From the NCBI RefSeq assembly GCF_003054265.1, contig NZ_QBKT01000008.1, positions 124,001 to 188,000 on the forward strand: a stretch of 64,000 nucleotides of DNA, given 5' to 3'. The position numbers were made by a program, and so were the translations under genes. The stretch is from Kordia periserrulae (GTDB taxonomy: Bacteria; Bacteroidota; Bacteroidia; Flavobacteriales; Flavobacteriaceae). Every line of letters begins with the position of its first letter. The first letter of the stretch is position 1. Below the pieces are notes generated by a model, which was not told the origin of the DNA, did not search any database, and saw only the letters and a list, made by a program, of their open reading frames with translations. Below, in pieces: positions 53,089-62,411 of this stretch.

Positions 53089-53489
53089 TTTTTAATGTTT
53101 AGCAAACTACTCATACTAACTAATTCTTATTAAATAAGTTAGCGTTTTAGGATAGCTTATAAATAATTGCATAGAACTCAACAAGGCGAAAATCATTAAT
53201 GAGTAAACTGTATTTCTTAGGAAAACAAGCCAAATTACTTTAAATCCTTCATTACAAAATTAGATTTCTTTAAAATGTTTTTTCACTAAAATCATTAATA
53301 AAATTTCAGACAATCTGTAGGGTAAATAATTTTAAAAAATGTAATAACTTTCTATTTTATATTATTTATTCTTACTCAAAAAGTAAGTTTTTATCTTACA
53401 TATTTTATTGACAAGCCCTTGTAATCTTTTATATACAAATGTTATATTACAAACAATTAATTATGTTTAACCTTTAATACTTTAAAATT

Positions 53490-53732
53490 ATGAAAAAAAT
53501 GTTTTCATGTGCTGCAGTTATTGCTGTAGCTTTCGCAACTTTTGCGTTTAGTCCAGCCGACAAAAACAATCTATTGGATGAAGCAAAAGCAATTACTCAA
53601 CAAGAATTAAGAGCTGAAACAGGAACTTGTGACACTAAGTACAAAACGCAAGAAACTTTTAGCGAATGTGATAGAATTCACACAGAACCTGTTGAACAAG
53701 AAACGCAATCAAATATTTTAGGCGGATACTAA
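53490..53732 (+). CDS. Small secreted protein ending in GGY
   Basis: An 80-residue protein with a signal peptide (MFSCAAVIAVAFATFAFSPA). Its acidic mature part has two Cys (TGTCDTKY, FSECDRIH) and ends SNILGGY. It leads the following block but is separated from it by a strong terminator, so it may be highly expressed alone. It resembles small TIGR-type flavobacterial secreted peptides only in size. Confidence 0.7.
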   Translation: MKKMFSCAAVIAVAFATFAFSPADKNNLLDEAKAITQQELRAETGTCDTKYKTQETFSECDRIHTEPVEQETQSNILGGY

Positions 53733-53746
53733 GATCAGGAAACATT

Positions 53747-53783
53747 AAGCGGCATTTTTTTTACAGGAGTGCCGCTTTTTTAA
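53747..53783 (+). terminator. Terminator after the small secreted protein gene
   Basis: AAGCGGCA and TGCCGCTT pair across a 15-nt loop and are followed by a T run. Confidence 0.8.
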
Positions 53784-53797
53784 ATTTACAAAAGCAA

Positions 53798-54637
53798 ATG
53801 ATACGTTTTAAAAGAAATGGTTTTATTTTATTTTTAGCAATTGCTAGCTTTATTGCAATTAGCTGGAAACAACCAGATAACGCAAAATATATACAAAAAA
53901 CGAGAAAACAAATTATAAAGCTCACCTACACAAGTACACCCGTAAGTCAATATAGAATGACTGAAAGTGATATGAAAAGTAGTCCAACAAGGGCTTCTAT
54001 TTATGATTTTATGAAAGGGATTACAGATTATTACAGTTTGTATATCAATTTAAAAAATCGCTCTTCTATATATGTATTAGATTCCACACAGCAAGTTAGA
54101 CCCATGGGTTGGGAGAATCCGAGAACTAGAGCTGCACTCTCAGATACAGTTCTTTTTTCCATCAAAACTCCAAAAAATATCACCCTAAAGCATGAATGGG
54201 TTATGAATCAAACCTTCTATACAGAGGGAAAAGTTGGTGATATAAAATGGGAACTTACTAATGAAGAGAGAGTTATTGACGGATTAAATTGTGTAAAAGC
54301 TATTTCAGATGAAGACAGTTACCCTATGCTTACGGTTTGGTATACGAAAGATATACCAGTTTCAAATGGTCCTTCTATATATCAAGGATTACCAGGTTTG
54401 GTAGTTAGAGCAGAAGACTATTTCAGAACGATACAATTGTCTAAAATAGAGTATTTGGATGATGTTAGTAAATTCAAAAAGCTTTATGAAACTAAATACA
54501 ATACTTTTTTAGAAGAGAAAAACAGGAAAAAACATTACGGTATTGAACCTATACTTCTTATAAAAAAAGGAGATATGGCGAATTCAAGTTACGAGTTTTT
54601 CCATAAAAAGCCTTACAAAAGACCCAATCGAAAATAA
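53798..54637 (+). CDS. GLPGLI family protein
   Basis: A 279-residue exported protein. The hydrophobic start is GFILFLAIASFIAISW, and it bears the family signature YQGLPGLVVRAEDY near residue 205, preceded by AISDEDSYPMLTVWYTKDIP. GLPGLI proteins are common in Bacteroidota and are usually found beside TonB-receptor-like genes, as here. Molecular function is unknown. Confidence 0.88.
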   Translation: MIRFKRNGFILFLAIASFIAISWKQPDNAKYIQKTRKQIIKLTYTSTPVSQYRMTESDMKSSPTRASIYDFMKGITDYYSLYINLKNRSSIYVLDSTQQVRPMGWENPRTRAALSDTVLFSIKTPKNITLKHEWVMNQTFYTEGKVGDIKWELTNEERVIDGLNCVKAISDEDSYPMLTVWYTKDIPVSNGPSIYQGLPGLVVRAEDYFRTIQLSKIEYLDDVSKFKKLYETKYNTFLEEKNRKKHYGIEPILLIKKGDMANSSYEFFHKKPYKRPNRK

Positions 54638-54643
54638 GCAGTC

Positions 54644-55270
54644 ATGAAAAAAAAGATATTGGTTTTATTTTTTACAGGACATTTAGTGCTCATTTTTTTT
54701 CAAGCTTTTTGGGCAAACTTGGACTCATATTGGAGTTTTCATTATGATGAAACGTTGAAAATTCCTGTGCTTAGTATGTTTAAGCAAAATAGATATACAG
54801 AACCATATTACATTTTTTCAGGAATTAATACAGGATATGGTTTTTATGGCACACACACTTCCACTGAAAAATATTTAAAAATCATTTATTTAGATGCCAA
54901 TGATAAGAAAATAAAATCTGATCGATATTTTGAACTGACAGGAACAAATGCAATTATGCGATTGGAAGGATACGCTTCTTTTCTCACAAATTATGTCGCG
55001 GAAACTGAAAAGCTTATCGAACTAGACACCACCGATGTTTCAGACACAAGTCCTGAAGTTGTAAAATTGAGAAAACGATATAACTACCGAAAAGATTATG
55101 TAGTCAAAACATTAAAATGGCTTGGGAAACAAAAAGCCAAAGATATTCCTAACTGTACGTCTTATACAGTAAAAATCATCACCATAGTTCCAGAAAATGT
55201 ATGGAATAGAAATCGTAACACTAAACCGAATATTTATGTTGTTCAAGAAGGTACATTCCCTGTACAATAA
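54644..55270 (+). CDS. Membrane-anchored partner of the HTTM protein
   Basis: A 208-residue protein with one N-terminal membrane segment (ILVLFFTGHLVLIFFQAFWA) and an exported beta/alpha domain. Genes of this shape regularly precede HTTM genes in flavobacteria. It overlaps the HTTM start region by about 35 bp, which supports coupling. No catalytic motif seen. Confidence 0.75.
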   Translation: MKKKILVLFFTGHLVLIFFQAFWANLDSYWSFHYDETLKIPVLSMFKQNRYTEPYYIFSGINTGYGFYGTHTSTEKYLKIIYLDANDKKIKSDRYFELTGTNAIMRLEGYASFLTNYVAETEKLIELDTTDVSDTSPEVVKLRKRYNYRKDYVVKTLKWLGKQKAKDIPNCTSYTVKIITIVPENVWNRNRNTKPNIYVVQEGTFPVQ

Positions 55271-56132
55271 ATTGGAAAGTATTTTTGAAAAAGATGGTAA
55301 AGAAATCTCTTTTTTAATTTTCTTTCGAATTGCAGTTGCCTCAATTGCACTAATTGAAATAGGCTCACTATATAGTGACTTGCCTTCATTATTTTCATCA
55401 TCACGAACACTTATACCGCAAGAGTTGCTGTATTTAGAAGCTGGAGATTTTAAATACTTACATGCGTTTTATGGATTTTTGAAAAGTAATGAACTTCTAG
55501 ACATCTTTTACTCAATAGCTGTTCCAACATACATTACAGCTTTGTTTTGTATTTTATTTGGTCTTTTTACACGCTTTGCAGCTGGTATTGCTGTAATTCT
55601 GCAATTGCTCATCTTCAAAAGTTTTGGACCGTTTAATTATGGATACGACTTTTTCTTAACCATGTCACTTTTTTACTGCATGGCATTTCCAGCAGGTCGT
55701 TTTTATTCTATTGATGCCAAAATTTTTAAACGTCCACAAATTGTTGCTTTGAATTACAGACGAGTGATACAAATTCATTTAGCTATTGCCTACTTTTTTT
55801 CTGGAATCTCCAAAGGTCTCGATGTAGGATGGTGGAACGGAAATTCTGTTTGGAAAGCAATTGCTTCTGTTGATAATTCTTACTATGCTGTTTATCCTTT
55901 AATTTTAACCGTAGTTGGAATCGGCACTGTTTTATTAGAGTTTTCCTATCCTTTTTTAGTATATTACAAAAAAACAAGAAAATACGTTATTACCGGAATA
56001 ATAATGATGCATGCTAGTATTGCCTTCATGATGGAATTATATGCATTTTCAGCTATGATGATTGTTTGGAATGTTGCGGCGTACAGTAACATAACTATGA
56101 TTAACAAGACTTCGGATGTGGAAACAGCTTAG
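55236..56132 (+). CDS. HTTM-domain membrane protein
   Basis: A 298-residue protein with about seven to eight membrane segments, started at the ATG 55236 (MLFKKVHSLYNKLESIF) rather than 13 codons upstream. It matches the horizontally transferred transmembrane (HTTM) domain related to vitamin K-dependent gamma-carboxylase. Hallmarks are LIFFRIAVASIALIEIGSL and IQIHLAIAYFFSGISKGLD followed by WWNGNSVW. A modifying role on an exported substrate is possible, and the small Glu-rich protein at 53490 is one candidate. Confidence 0.85.
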   Translation: MLFKKVHSLYNKLESIFEKDGKEISFLIFFRIAVASIALIEIGSLYSDLPSLFSSSRTLIPQELLYLEAGDFKYLHAFYGFLKSNELLDIFYSIAVPTYITALFCILFGLFTRFAAGIAVILQLLIFKSFGPFNYGYDFFLTMSLFYCMAFPAGRFYSIDAKIFKRPQIVALNYRRVIQIHLAIAYFFSGISKGLDVGWWNGNSVWKAIASVDNSYYAVYPLILTVVGIGTVLLEFSYPFLVYYKKTRKYVITGIIMMHASIAFMMELYAFSAMMIVWNVAAYSNITMINKTSDVETA

Positions 56133-58704
56133 TGTATTTCTATTTTTTGTTGGTATTTTTTGTTCGTATGGGCAAAAAGAAATCTCTGGTGTCATCAAAA
56201 ATAGCAAAGGTGAATCTGTCCCTTTTGCCAATGTCGTTGTGAAAGATAGTACTGAAACACAAAAGCCTATCACGTATGCCTACAGTGATAATGAAGGTAA
56301 CTTTACACTCGAAATTTCCGCTAAAATCAAACAAATTATCATTAGCGTAACAGGAATCGGTTATAAAGAAAAAATTACAGTTGTTCAGGTAAACAACCTA
56401 ACAAAACCGTTGGTCATTATTGTAGAAGAAAGTTTAACGGAATTAGAAACGGTTGTTTTAAAAGCAAAAAAACAAACGGACACGCTCAATATTGACACAG
56501 AAAGCATGAATTTAAGTAAAGAAAGTACTTTGCGCGACATGCTCAATAAAACAGAAGGTGTTATTTTGGGAGAAGAGGGCGCCATTAGCTATCAAGGAAA
56601 ACAAATCAATAAAATTCTTATTAATGGTAAAGAAGTTTTTATCAATCAAAATACGGTTGCGTTAGATAATCTTAATTATGAGATTATGGAAAACGTACAA
56701 ATAATAGACAACTACAAAGATAAGTTTACGCTAGATTTTAAACGTATTAGAGATCCTGTTATCAATATAGAAACCAAATCACAATTTAAAGGCGTCCTAA
56801 AGACACAAATTAATTTGGGATATGGTTTTAAAGACAAATACAGACTCAACGGCAAAGGATTCTTTTTTTCAGACAAACTAAATGTTTTTGCAACTTCTCA
56901 CACCAACAATACAGGAACAAAACAACTAAGTGAAAAAGATGTCTCTGCTGCTGTGAGAAGATATGCCACCGAAGAATTGAATAAAATATTATATCCTTTC
57001 TTTGTGGAAGATTATCAAACTACTCGAAATTTTGTTACGAATAATAGTCTTACGCTACGTTGGCAAGGTTTGAATAGTAAAAGTGGTGTTGTATTATACC
57101 ATGGGAATATAAACACTAAACGAGATGTAGAGTACAATACTTTTATTGGTGATACACTTTTAAATAAAAGCAACCTAAGAAATACAGATAACGGTAATTT
57201 TCTTTCAGCAACAGCTAATTACAGCCGTATTCTTTCACCAAAAACAGTACTACAAAATGTACTCAGCACTGTAGCAATAGATTTTAAAAAAGAAAATAAC
57301 AATATAGACTCCATTTTTGTATCAAATACAACTTTTCTACAAGAACAAGCACAATACAATCCTAAAAATTTCACCTTAAACAATGCACTAAAAATAACCC
57401 ATCTTTTGGGCGATAATACCGCTTTTAATACAAATCTTGATTATTACTATGAAAAAAATACAAAGGATTTTGAAACAAGACTCACCAATATTGACGTTGA
57501 GGATGTCTTTCAACAAGGTTCGTCTACCAAAAACTACATAAGAGGTTTGGTCAATTTTAATTTTCGATTTAAAAAAGCTACGCTTAATACTGGGCTGGCC
57601 ATAAATAACAATAACGAAAAAGGCAATCTTGCGCTAGTCAATAACATTAATACCAATTCTGAGCTAGAAAGGAACATTACTACGGTAGAATCAATCGTTT
57701 CTTTAAATGGTTCTATTAAAGATTTGGACTATGGTTTTTCAGTGATTCCGTCTTTAATTTTTACGCAAAATACTCGTGTTAGAGAGTTTTTAAAAATGTC
57801 TCATTTTCTCAAATACAATTTTGAGGCACAAAACAATTTAATTATAAGAGTAAAACACAATTATGAATTTTATCAATTAAATGCGTTGTATGATACCATA
57901 GTAAGAAACTTTAACAATAGAATTGTAAACGAGAATGGCAATGAAAATTTAGAACGATTTTCTGTTAAAGATGAGGTTTCTCTTAGTTGGTTTAACAGCA
58001 ATGTGGCGCGATCAAAAAATATAAATTTTGAATATCGATACACGCAAGAACAAGATTTTTTGCAAAGTGTCCTTGACTCTATATCTGACAACATTTTTTA
58101 CTATTCAAACAGTGTTTTTGACAAAAAGCAAGCTCACACCATTAGAGCTGGCGCAAAAAAAGGTGTTTATTTGGGTTCTTCATATCATCGTCTTGATATT
58201 GGTGGCGGATTCAATTTTAGGGCTAGTAGATACACTACTCGATTTAACAGTCAAAACGCGCGTGCAAATAGCAATCTTTGGGAACCTTCTTTTAAAGTAA
58301 GTTTTCTTCCGCGTAAATTTTTCATTAAAGAAATATCTAATAATATAAAATGGAATAATCTTACTTTTAAAATTAATGGAGATGATATCACAAAACAATC
58401 AATCACTACCAATACTTTTATGGTGAAAGGTCATAGTGATAAAATAAATTGGCAATTTGATTTTGATTATACTTTTTACGACATAAATGATGATCGATTT
58501 AACGTGCCTGATTGTAATCTTTCTTTAAAATATGACGTATCTGACAAACTCTCTTTTTCACTAGAAGGTAGATCACTACTGACATTATTTGAGCTCAATA
58601 ATTTTAATTTTGCCAATACACTTTCCGAAGGAAATACGCTCACACAAGTACGAACTGAGAATAACCTAGGCTATCTTATTTTGTACACATCATTCAAATT
58701 TTAG
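56116..58704 (+). CDS. TonB-dependent-receptor-like outer-membrane protein with carboxypeptidase-like domain
   Basis: An 862-residue protein. The signal peptide is LSVFLFFVGIFCSYGQ. A CarboxypepD_reg-like beta-sandwich (about 22-110) contains ISGVIKNSKGESVPFANVVV. A plug-like region (LRDMLNKTEGVIL, INKILINGKEVFI) and a long barrel domain follow, ending LGYLILYTSFKF. It overlaps the HTTM stop by 17 bp. This architecture typically co-occurs with GLPGLI proteins. No classical TonB box is evident. Confidence 0.85.
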   Translation: MWKQLSVFLFFVGIFCSYGQKEISGVIKNSKGESVPFANVVVKDSTETQKPITYAYSDNEGNFTLEISAKIKQIIISVTGIGYKEKITVVQVNNLTKPLVIIVEESLTELETVVLKAKKQTDTLNIDTESMNLSKESTLRDMLNKTEGVILGEEGAISYQGKQINKILINGKEVFINQNTVALDNLNYEIMENVQIIDNYKDKFTLDFKRIRDPVINIETKSQFKGVLKTQINLGYGFKDKYRLNGKGFFFSDKLNVFATSHTNNTGTKQLSEKDVSAAVRRYATEELNKILYPFFVEDYQTTRNFVTNNSLTLRWQGLNSKSGVVLYHGNINTKRDVEYNTFIGDTLLNKSNLRNTDNGNFLSATANYSRILSPKTVLQNVLSTVAIDFKKENNNIDSIFVSNTTFLQEQAQYNPKNFTLNNALKITHLLGDNTAFNTNLDYYYEKNTKDFETRLTNIDVEDVFQQGSSTKNYIRGLVNFNFRFKKATLNTGLAINNNNEKGNLALVNNINTNSELERNITTVESIVSLNGSIKDLDYGFSVIPSLIFTQNTRVREFLKMSHFLKYNFEAQNNLIIRVKHNYEFYQLNALYDTIVRNFNNRIVNENGNENLERFSVKDEVSLSWFNSNVARSKNINFEYRYTQEQDFLQSVLDSISDNIFYYSNSVFDKKQAHTIRAGAKKGVYLGSSYHRLDIGGGFNFRASRYTTRFNSQNARANSNLWEPSFKVSFLPRKFFIKEISNNIKWNNLTFKINGDDITKQSITTNTFMVKGHSDKINWQFDFDYTFYDINDDRFNVPDCNLSLKYDVSDKLSFSLEGRSLLTLFELNNFNFANTLSEGNTLTQVRTENNLGYLILYTSFKF

Positions 58705-58845
58705 GATTAATATAATTTTAAGAATATTTTATGGAATTCATTTCTCAATGACATAATTATTCAATTCACACTAAATACTTCAAAATCAAAAAGATATTAT
58801 AGAGTTAAAATGTATCTAGTAGTATATTATATTCATTCACAACCA

Positions 58846-58955
58846 ACCAATAGCCTTCAAATCCTCCACCAAAAAGTTCGATTTTAGAAACCTTTGGGGT
58901 ACTAAGAAATTTCTTCTTAAAATGAAATCCTAACAGAAATGTTGGGATTTTTTTG
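58846..58955 (+). repeat. 110-bp direct repeat, right copy (contains a terminator)
   Basis: Matches 52978-53088, including the TCCTAACA-GAAA-TGTTGGGA hairpin with T-run. It acts as the terminator of the receptor gene 141 bp upstream and marks the right border of the block. Confidence 0.9.
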
Positions 58956-59069
58956 TCTAAAATCTAATATTTTAATAACCTTTGATTCATAAACCATAGG
59001 CCATGATTCTTGTTTTTAGTTTTTTCCTGTTCTACTTTCATGCTATTATTAATTTTTAAATCTAGTATT

Positions 59070-59222
59070 ATGAAAAAAAGAAATCTTAATTCATTAAGTC
59101 TTAACAAGAAGTATATTTCAGGGTTTGATTCTTACAAAAAAATTCAAAATCCAAACATGATTGTTGGAGGTCAAGAAGACGACGAATCCTCTATACTCAT
59201 TGAGGATATTTTATCTCTTTAG
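59070..59222 (+). CDS. RiPP precursor peptide 1
   Basis: A 50-residue peptide from the ATG 59070 (MKKRNLNSLSLNKKYISGF). The leader carries the Bacteroidota LxLNKK(S/Y)IS motif and a double-Gly site (MIVGG). The core is acidic (QEDDESSILIEDILSL) and has no Cys, unlike its neighbours, so its modification would differ. Confidence 0.75.
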   Translation: MKKRNLNSLSLNKKYISGFDSYKKIQNPNMIVGGQEDDESSILIEDILSL

Positions 59223-59230
59223 CCTTATTA

Positions 59231-59256
59231 GCGAACTTCGGTTCGCTTTTCTTTTC
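59231..59256 (+). terminator. Terminator after precursor 1
   Basis: GCGAAC-TTCG-GTTCGC hairpin followed by a T-rich run. The same hairpin type follows precursors 2, 5 and 6. Confidence 0.85.
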
Positions 59257-59382
59257 TCATTACATTTAATGACTACAGTTTTTAAATAGTATTCATTTTA
59301 AAAAAATCATACATTTTGTACTATGTATGTTCTCTTTTAGCTCTTTACTTTTAGTGCTTTATTAATTGTAAATCATTCATAT

Positions 59383-59601
59383 ATGAAAAAAAGAAATCTT
59401 AAATCGTTAAAGCTTAACAAAAAGTCTATTTCTAATTTCAAGCTGCACAAATTGAGTGGAGCGGGAATAAAAAGATCAGAACGTCGTCAAGGAGATTGTG
59501 ATTATTCAAGAGCGCATCCGAGCCATCCAGACGATGGAGGATATTGTGTTGGTCCAGATATAACTGAAAATGGAACAAGACCTACAGACGCAAATATGTA
59601 G
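59383..59601 (+). CDS. RiPP precursor peptide 2
   Basis: A 72-residue peptide. Leader MKKRNLKSLKLNKKSISNF, cleavage region KLSGAG, core with two Cys (GDCDYSRAHPSHPDDGGYCV) and several Ser/Thr. Leader type as in class I lanthipeptide or TIGR04149-like precursors. Confidence 0.8.
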   Translation: MKKRNLKSLKLNKKSISNFKLHKLSGAGIKRSERRQGDCDYSRAHPSHPDDGGYCVGPDITENGTRPTDANM

Positions 59602-59670
59602 ACAACCTAGATGTAGTATATATTCAAGGGGAAGCATCTCCAGCTTCTCCAAATCAGGGATAAAATTATA

Positions 59671-59698
59671 AGCGAACCTTCCGTTCGCTTTTCTTTTG
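59671..59698 (+). terminator. Terminator after precursor 2
   Basis: AGCGAAC-CTTCC-GTTCGCTT with a T-rich tail. Confidence 0.82.
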
Positions 59699-59751
59699 CA
59701 CATTACACTTAATTCCTTAAATTTAAGCTTATTAACCAATTAATTCATATC

Positions 59752-59976
59752 ATGAAGAAAAAGAATTTAAAAGCATTAACGCTTAACAAAAAGTCTATTT
59801 CAAGTTTTAATCCGAACGTGATTGAAATTAAAGGAGGAGCTTCCGATACAGGAAGAGTTTGCTGTGATCCTAACTACACAAAGGACTGCCCTCCTATCGA
59901 AATTCCAACCATAGACATTCCTACTATCAATGACAGTTGTTTTTCTCTGTGCAATGATAAGTGCAATGATTTTTAA
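59752..59976 (+). CDS. RiPP precursor peptide 3
   Basis: A 74-residue peptide. Leader MKKKNLKALTLNKKSISSF, double-Gly IEIKGG. The core has six Cys (VCCDPNYTKDCPP and DSCFSLCNDKCNDF) and many Thr/Ser, suited to several thioether or disulfide bridges. Confidence 0.85.
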   Translation: MKKKNLKALTLNKKSISSFNPNVIEIKGGASDTGRVCCDPNYTKDCPPIEIPTIDIPTINDSCFSLCNDKCNDF

Positions 59977-60199
59977 AAATTGAGAAGCAATCTTCGGATC
60001 GTTTTTTTTATGTTGTTTCTAGAAATTTGCTTACGAAATAACACTCAATAACGCATGTGTCACCTTTAAAATTCTAATTCTTACTGTTGTTTTGTTTCTT
60101 TAGCACCTCAGCAGTATCATTAATTATGGTGTAACCGTACATAATTTCTGATTTATTTTAATAATTTAATTGCAATAGAAATCTTATAAATTTTAAATC

Positions 60200-60328
60200 A
60201 TGAAGAAAAAAAGTTTAAAGTCGTTACAACTCACTAAGAAAACAATGTCCAATTTTAATAAAAACACCATCAAAGGTGGAAGAGTGACCTTTAATTGTAC
60301 TGCTCGAACTATGAGTGGTTGTTGGTAA
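60200..60328 (+). CDS. RiPP precursor peptide 4 (short)
   Basis: A 42-residue peptide. Leader MKKKSLKSLQLTKKTMSNF, site TIKGG, core of only 15 residues (RVTFNCTARTMSGCW) with two Cys and four Thr/Ser. The shortest and simplest core of the group. Confidence 0.8.
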   Translation: MKKKSLKSLQLTKKTMSNFNKNTIKGGRVTFNCTARTMSGCW

Positions 60329-60355
60329 AAACTACAACTTTTGATGATATAAAAA

Positions 60356-60390
60356 AAACACGCTGTTTTTAAATTAAAAACAGCGTGTTT
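60356..60390. terminator. Bidirectional terminator
   Basis: AAACACGCTGTTTTTAA pairs with its complement around ATT. It serves precursor 4 (+) and the metalloprotease (-). Confidence 0.88.
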
Positions 60391-60414
60391 TGCTATGTGT
60401 AAATGATTCTGGGT

Positions 60415-61470
60415 TTACCAATTATAATTGGCTTCGGTCATTTTACTTTCGTTTCCGTTAGCATCTACCGCTGTCACCATCATTCGATAACCGTTACGGT
60501 ATTTAAGTTTTAATTCTCTGCTATAACTGTTGGAAGTTCTAGTTCGGTAATGATACCAACCCGTTTTTCCCGTTTCTTTAATGTTGTTATAGATTTTATA
60601 ACTCGTGGCTCCAGGTACAGCATTCCAAGTCATTGTAAGTTCTTCGTCACCATCGTGATATGCTTGTACATTGGTCGGCGCAGTAATTCCTAATGGATAT
60701 AATGTATTTACAGCCGTTCTATCGCCTGTAGAAAGTCCACTACTCAAGGTACATGCTGTTCCGCCATTCATTACAGAATTTGAATCGCTCGTTGGAGTTC
60801 CCGAAATATGTGTCCCGAATGAGGAATTGGTGTGTGCAAACGTCAAACAATGTCCAAGTTCATGAATCATGTTGTAAAAACGCAAATTGTTGGTAACAGT
60901 ACAAGGATTAAAATCCAAATTGATTCGAACTCTATATCCAGGCATTCCGTCAGATGTTGGGAATTCTGCTGCAGCTATTGTGTTGCTTGGTAATGGCGCA
61001 GAACTATCACTCATTACTTGAATTTCTGGATTGAACAAAAATCCACCGTTATACGGCCAATAGTAATCCGTTTCATATAAAAATATAGAACTTCCCGAAT
61101 TTGCATTCCAGTGGTTCATTGCGTCTCTTGCTGCAGTTTTCCAATTGGAAGGCAATGACGGATCAATACGAACTCCAATCGTATTATGATCTACTAAATA
61201 CGTTGTTCTTCGCTGCTTTGGCGTCATGTTGTCATCAGCAAGTTGTGGTCTTCCTGTTTTTGAAAATGAAATATCATCTCCCACTAGGAAATACGTTCCC
61301 ATATCAGTGATATCTTTTTCAGAAAATCCTAAACTTAAAATTTCTTTCAATACCAATTCTGATTGGTCTTCTACGATAGCCGTTTCCTCTACTGTTTCTA
61401 CAGTATCTGTACTACAACTATGCATTGCAAACAGTGCAATAACTCCTACTAAATACTTAATTTTTTTCAT
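60415..61470 (-). CDS. HExxH metalloprotease lipoprotein with fibronectin type III-like tail
   Basis: A 351-residue protein from the ATG 61470 (MKKIKYLVGVIALFAMHSCS, a lipoprotein signal). An eight-codon extension upstream is less likely. The zinc motif is IHELGHCLTFAHTN (HExxHxxxxxH), resembling dual-action HEIGH/M57-type peptidases. A C-terminal Fn3-like domain starts at ITAPTNVQAYHDGDEELTMT. It lies amid RiPP precursors, so leader removal is conceivable, but its outer location and general family make a degradative role as likely. Confidence 0.85.
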   Translation of the reverse strand: MKKIKYLVGVIALFAMHSCSTDTVETVEETAIVEDQSELVLKEILSLGFSEKDITDMGTYFLVGDDISFSKTGRPQLADDNMTPKQRRTTYLVDHNTIGVRIDPSLPSNWKTAARDAMNHWNANSGSSIFLYETDYYWPYNGGFLFNPEIQVMSDSSAPLPSNTIAAAEFPTSDGMPGYRVRINLDFNPCTVTNNLRFYNMIHELGHCLTFAHTNSSFGTHISGTPTSDSNSVMNGGTACTLSSGLSTGDRTAVNTLYPLGITAPTNVQAYHDGDEELTMTWNAVPGATSYKIYNNIKETGKTGWYHYRTRTSNSYSRELKLKYRNGYRMMVTAVDANGNESKMTEANYNW

Positions 61471-61742
61471 GTTGAATAATTTTTGGTTTCTCAAACTTAT
61501 CCAAACATTGCTGGGGAAATATACGGTAAAATAGTAGTTGATTTACGGTTACAATAAGATAACACTTACGTGTAGTTTTGGTAATAAATTGATAGTAATA
61601 ACTTTACAAACAACATAATTGTAATCCTTTATTTATTCAAAAAATTAATACGCTGCTTGCTATATACAATGTTAAGTATGGTATTACCGTAAAGGATTAC
61701 TATTTTATCTTTATATCTTTCTTTAAATCAAAATTTTATACC

Positions 61743-61928
61743 ATGATACAATCAATTTTAAAAATCGGAACGGAATTATCAAAGAAAGAACAAAGCAAAG
61801 TAAACGGAGGAGTTAAAATACGTCGCTGTTGCAATCCAAGTCTTGATTGTTGTGATCCAGCAAGTTATCCAAGTGATTGTTTGGCGTATGGCGACCCAAA
61901 TGCATTTCCAGGTCCTTATTGTATGTAA
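61743..61928 (+). CDS. RiPP precursor peptide 5 (divergent leader)
   Basis: A 61-residue peptide with a different leader (MIQSILKIGTELSKKEQSKV, the bacteriocin-type form) ending NGG. The core has six Cys (RRCCNPSLDCCDPASYPSDC to PYCM). Divergent from the metalloprotease gene. The 270-bp gap between them has no other clear feature. Confidence 0.8.
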   Translation: MIQSILKIGTELSKKEQSKVNGGVKIRRCCNPSLDCCDPASYPSDCLAYGDPNAFPGPYCM

Positions 61929-61952
61929 AAAGGAATGCAAAAAATATTTAAA

Positions 61953-61979
61953 GCGAACCTTGGTTCGCTTTTTTTTATC
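61953..61979 (+). terminator. Terminator after precursor 5
   Basis: AGCGAACC-TT-GGTTCGCT followed by eight T. Confidence 0.88.
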
Positions 61980-62082
61980 TATCATCAAATCTAAGTATTT
62001 TCAAATAGATTTATTACGGTGTTTCCTTACATACTTTTAGTGAATATTTATTAGATTTATGGCTAACCAAATTTTTAAAACC

Positions 62083-62247
62083 ATGAAAAAAAGAAACCTT
62101 GATGGTCTCGCATTGAACAAAAAATCCATTTCAACTTTACAACCGCAAAAAATTACGGGTGGTAACGACACATTTTATTATAACTGTGCGTCCTTTAGCT
62201 GTAGAGTCAGCGTTTGTGAAACCAAATGTGATTCTAGATGTCAATAA
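62083..62247 (+). CDS. RiPP precursor peptide 6
   Basis: A 54-residue peptide from the ATG 62083 (MKKRNLDGLALNKKSISTL), site KITGG, core with five Cys (NCASFSCRVSVCETKCDSRC). An upstream in-frame start adds eight residues outside the leader pattern and was not used. Confidence 0.83.
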   Translation: MKKRNLDGLALNKKSISTLQPQKITGGNDTFYYNCASFSCRVSVCETKCDSRCQ

Positions 62248-62254
62248 AAACAAA

Positions 62255-62278
62255 AGCGGTCTTCGGATCGCTTTTTTA
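62255..62278 (+). terminator. Terminator after precursor 6
   Basis: AGCGGTC-TTCG-GATCGCT with a T run. One G-T pair. Confidence 0.8.
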
Positions 62279-62411
62279 CTTGATAGTCGAGATTTATATC
62301 GAGTCAACCGACTTCTCAAAAAAACACCTCTAATTTCCTCTATTTTTAAGATTATTCTTTTTCGGAACACATTTTGTGCGCTTATTTTCAAAACCGATTA
62401 AAATTGAAATT

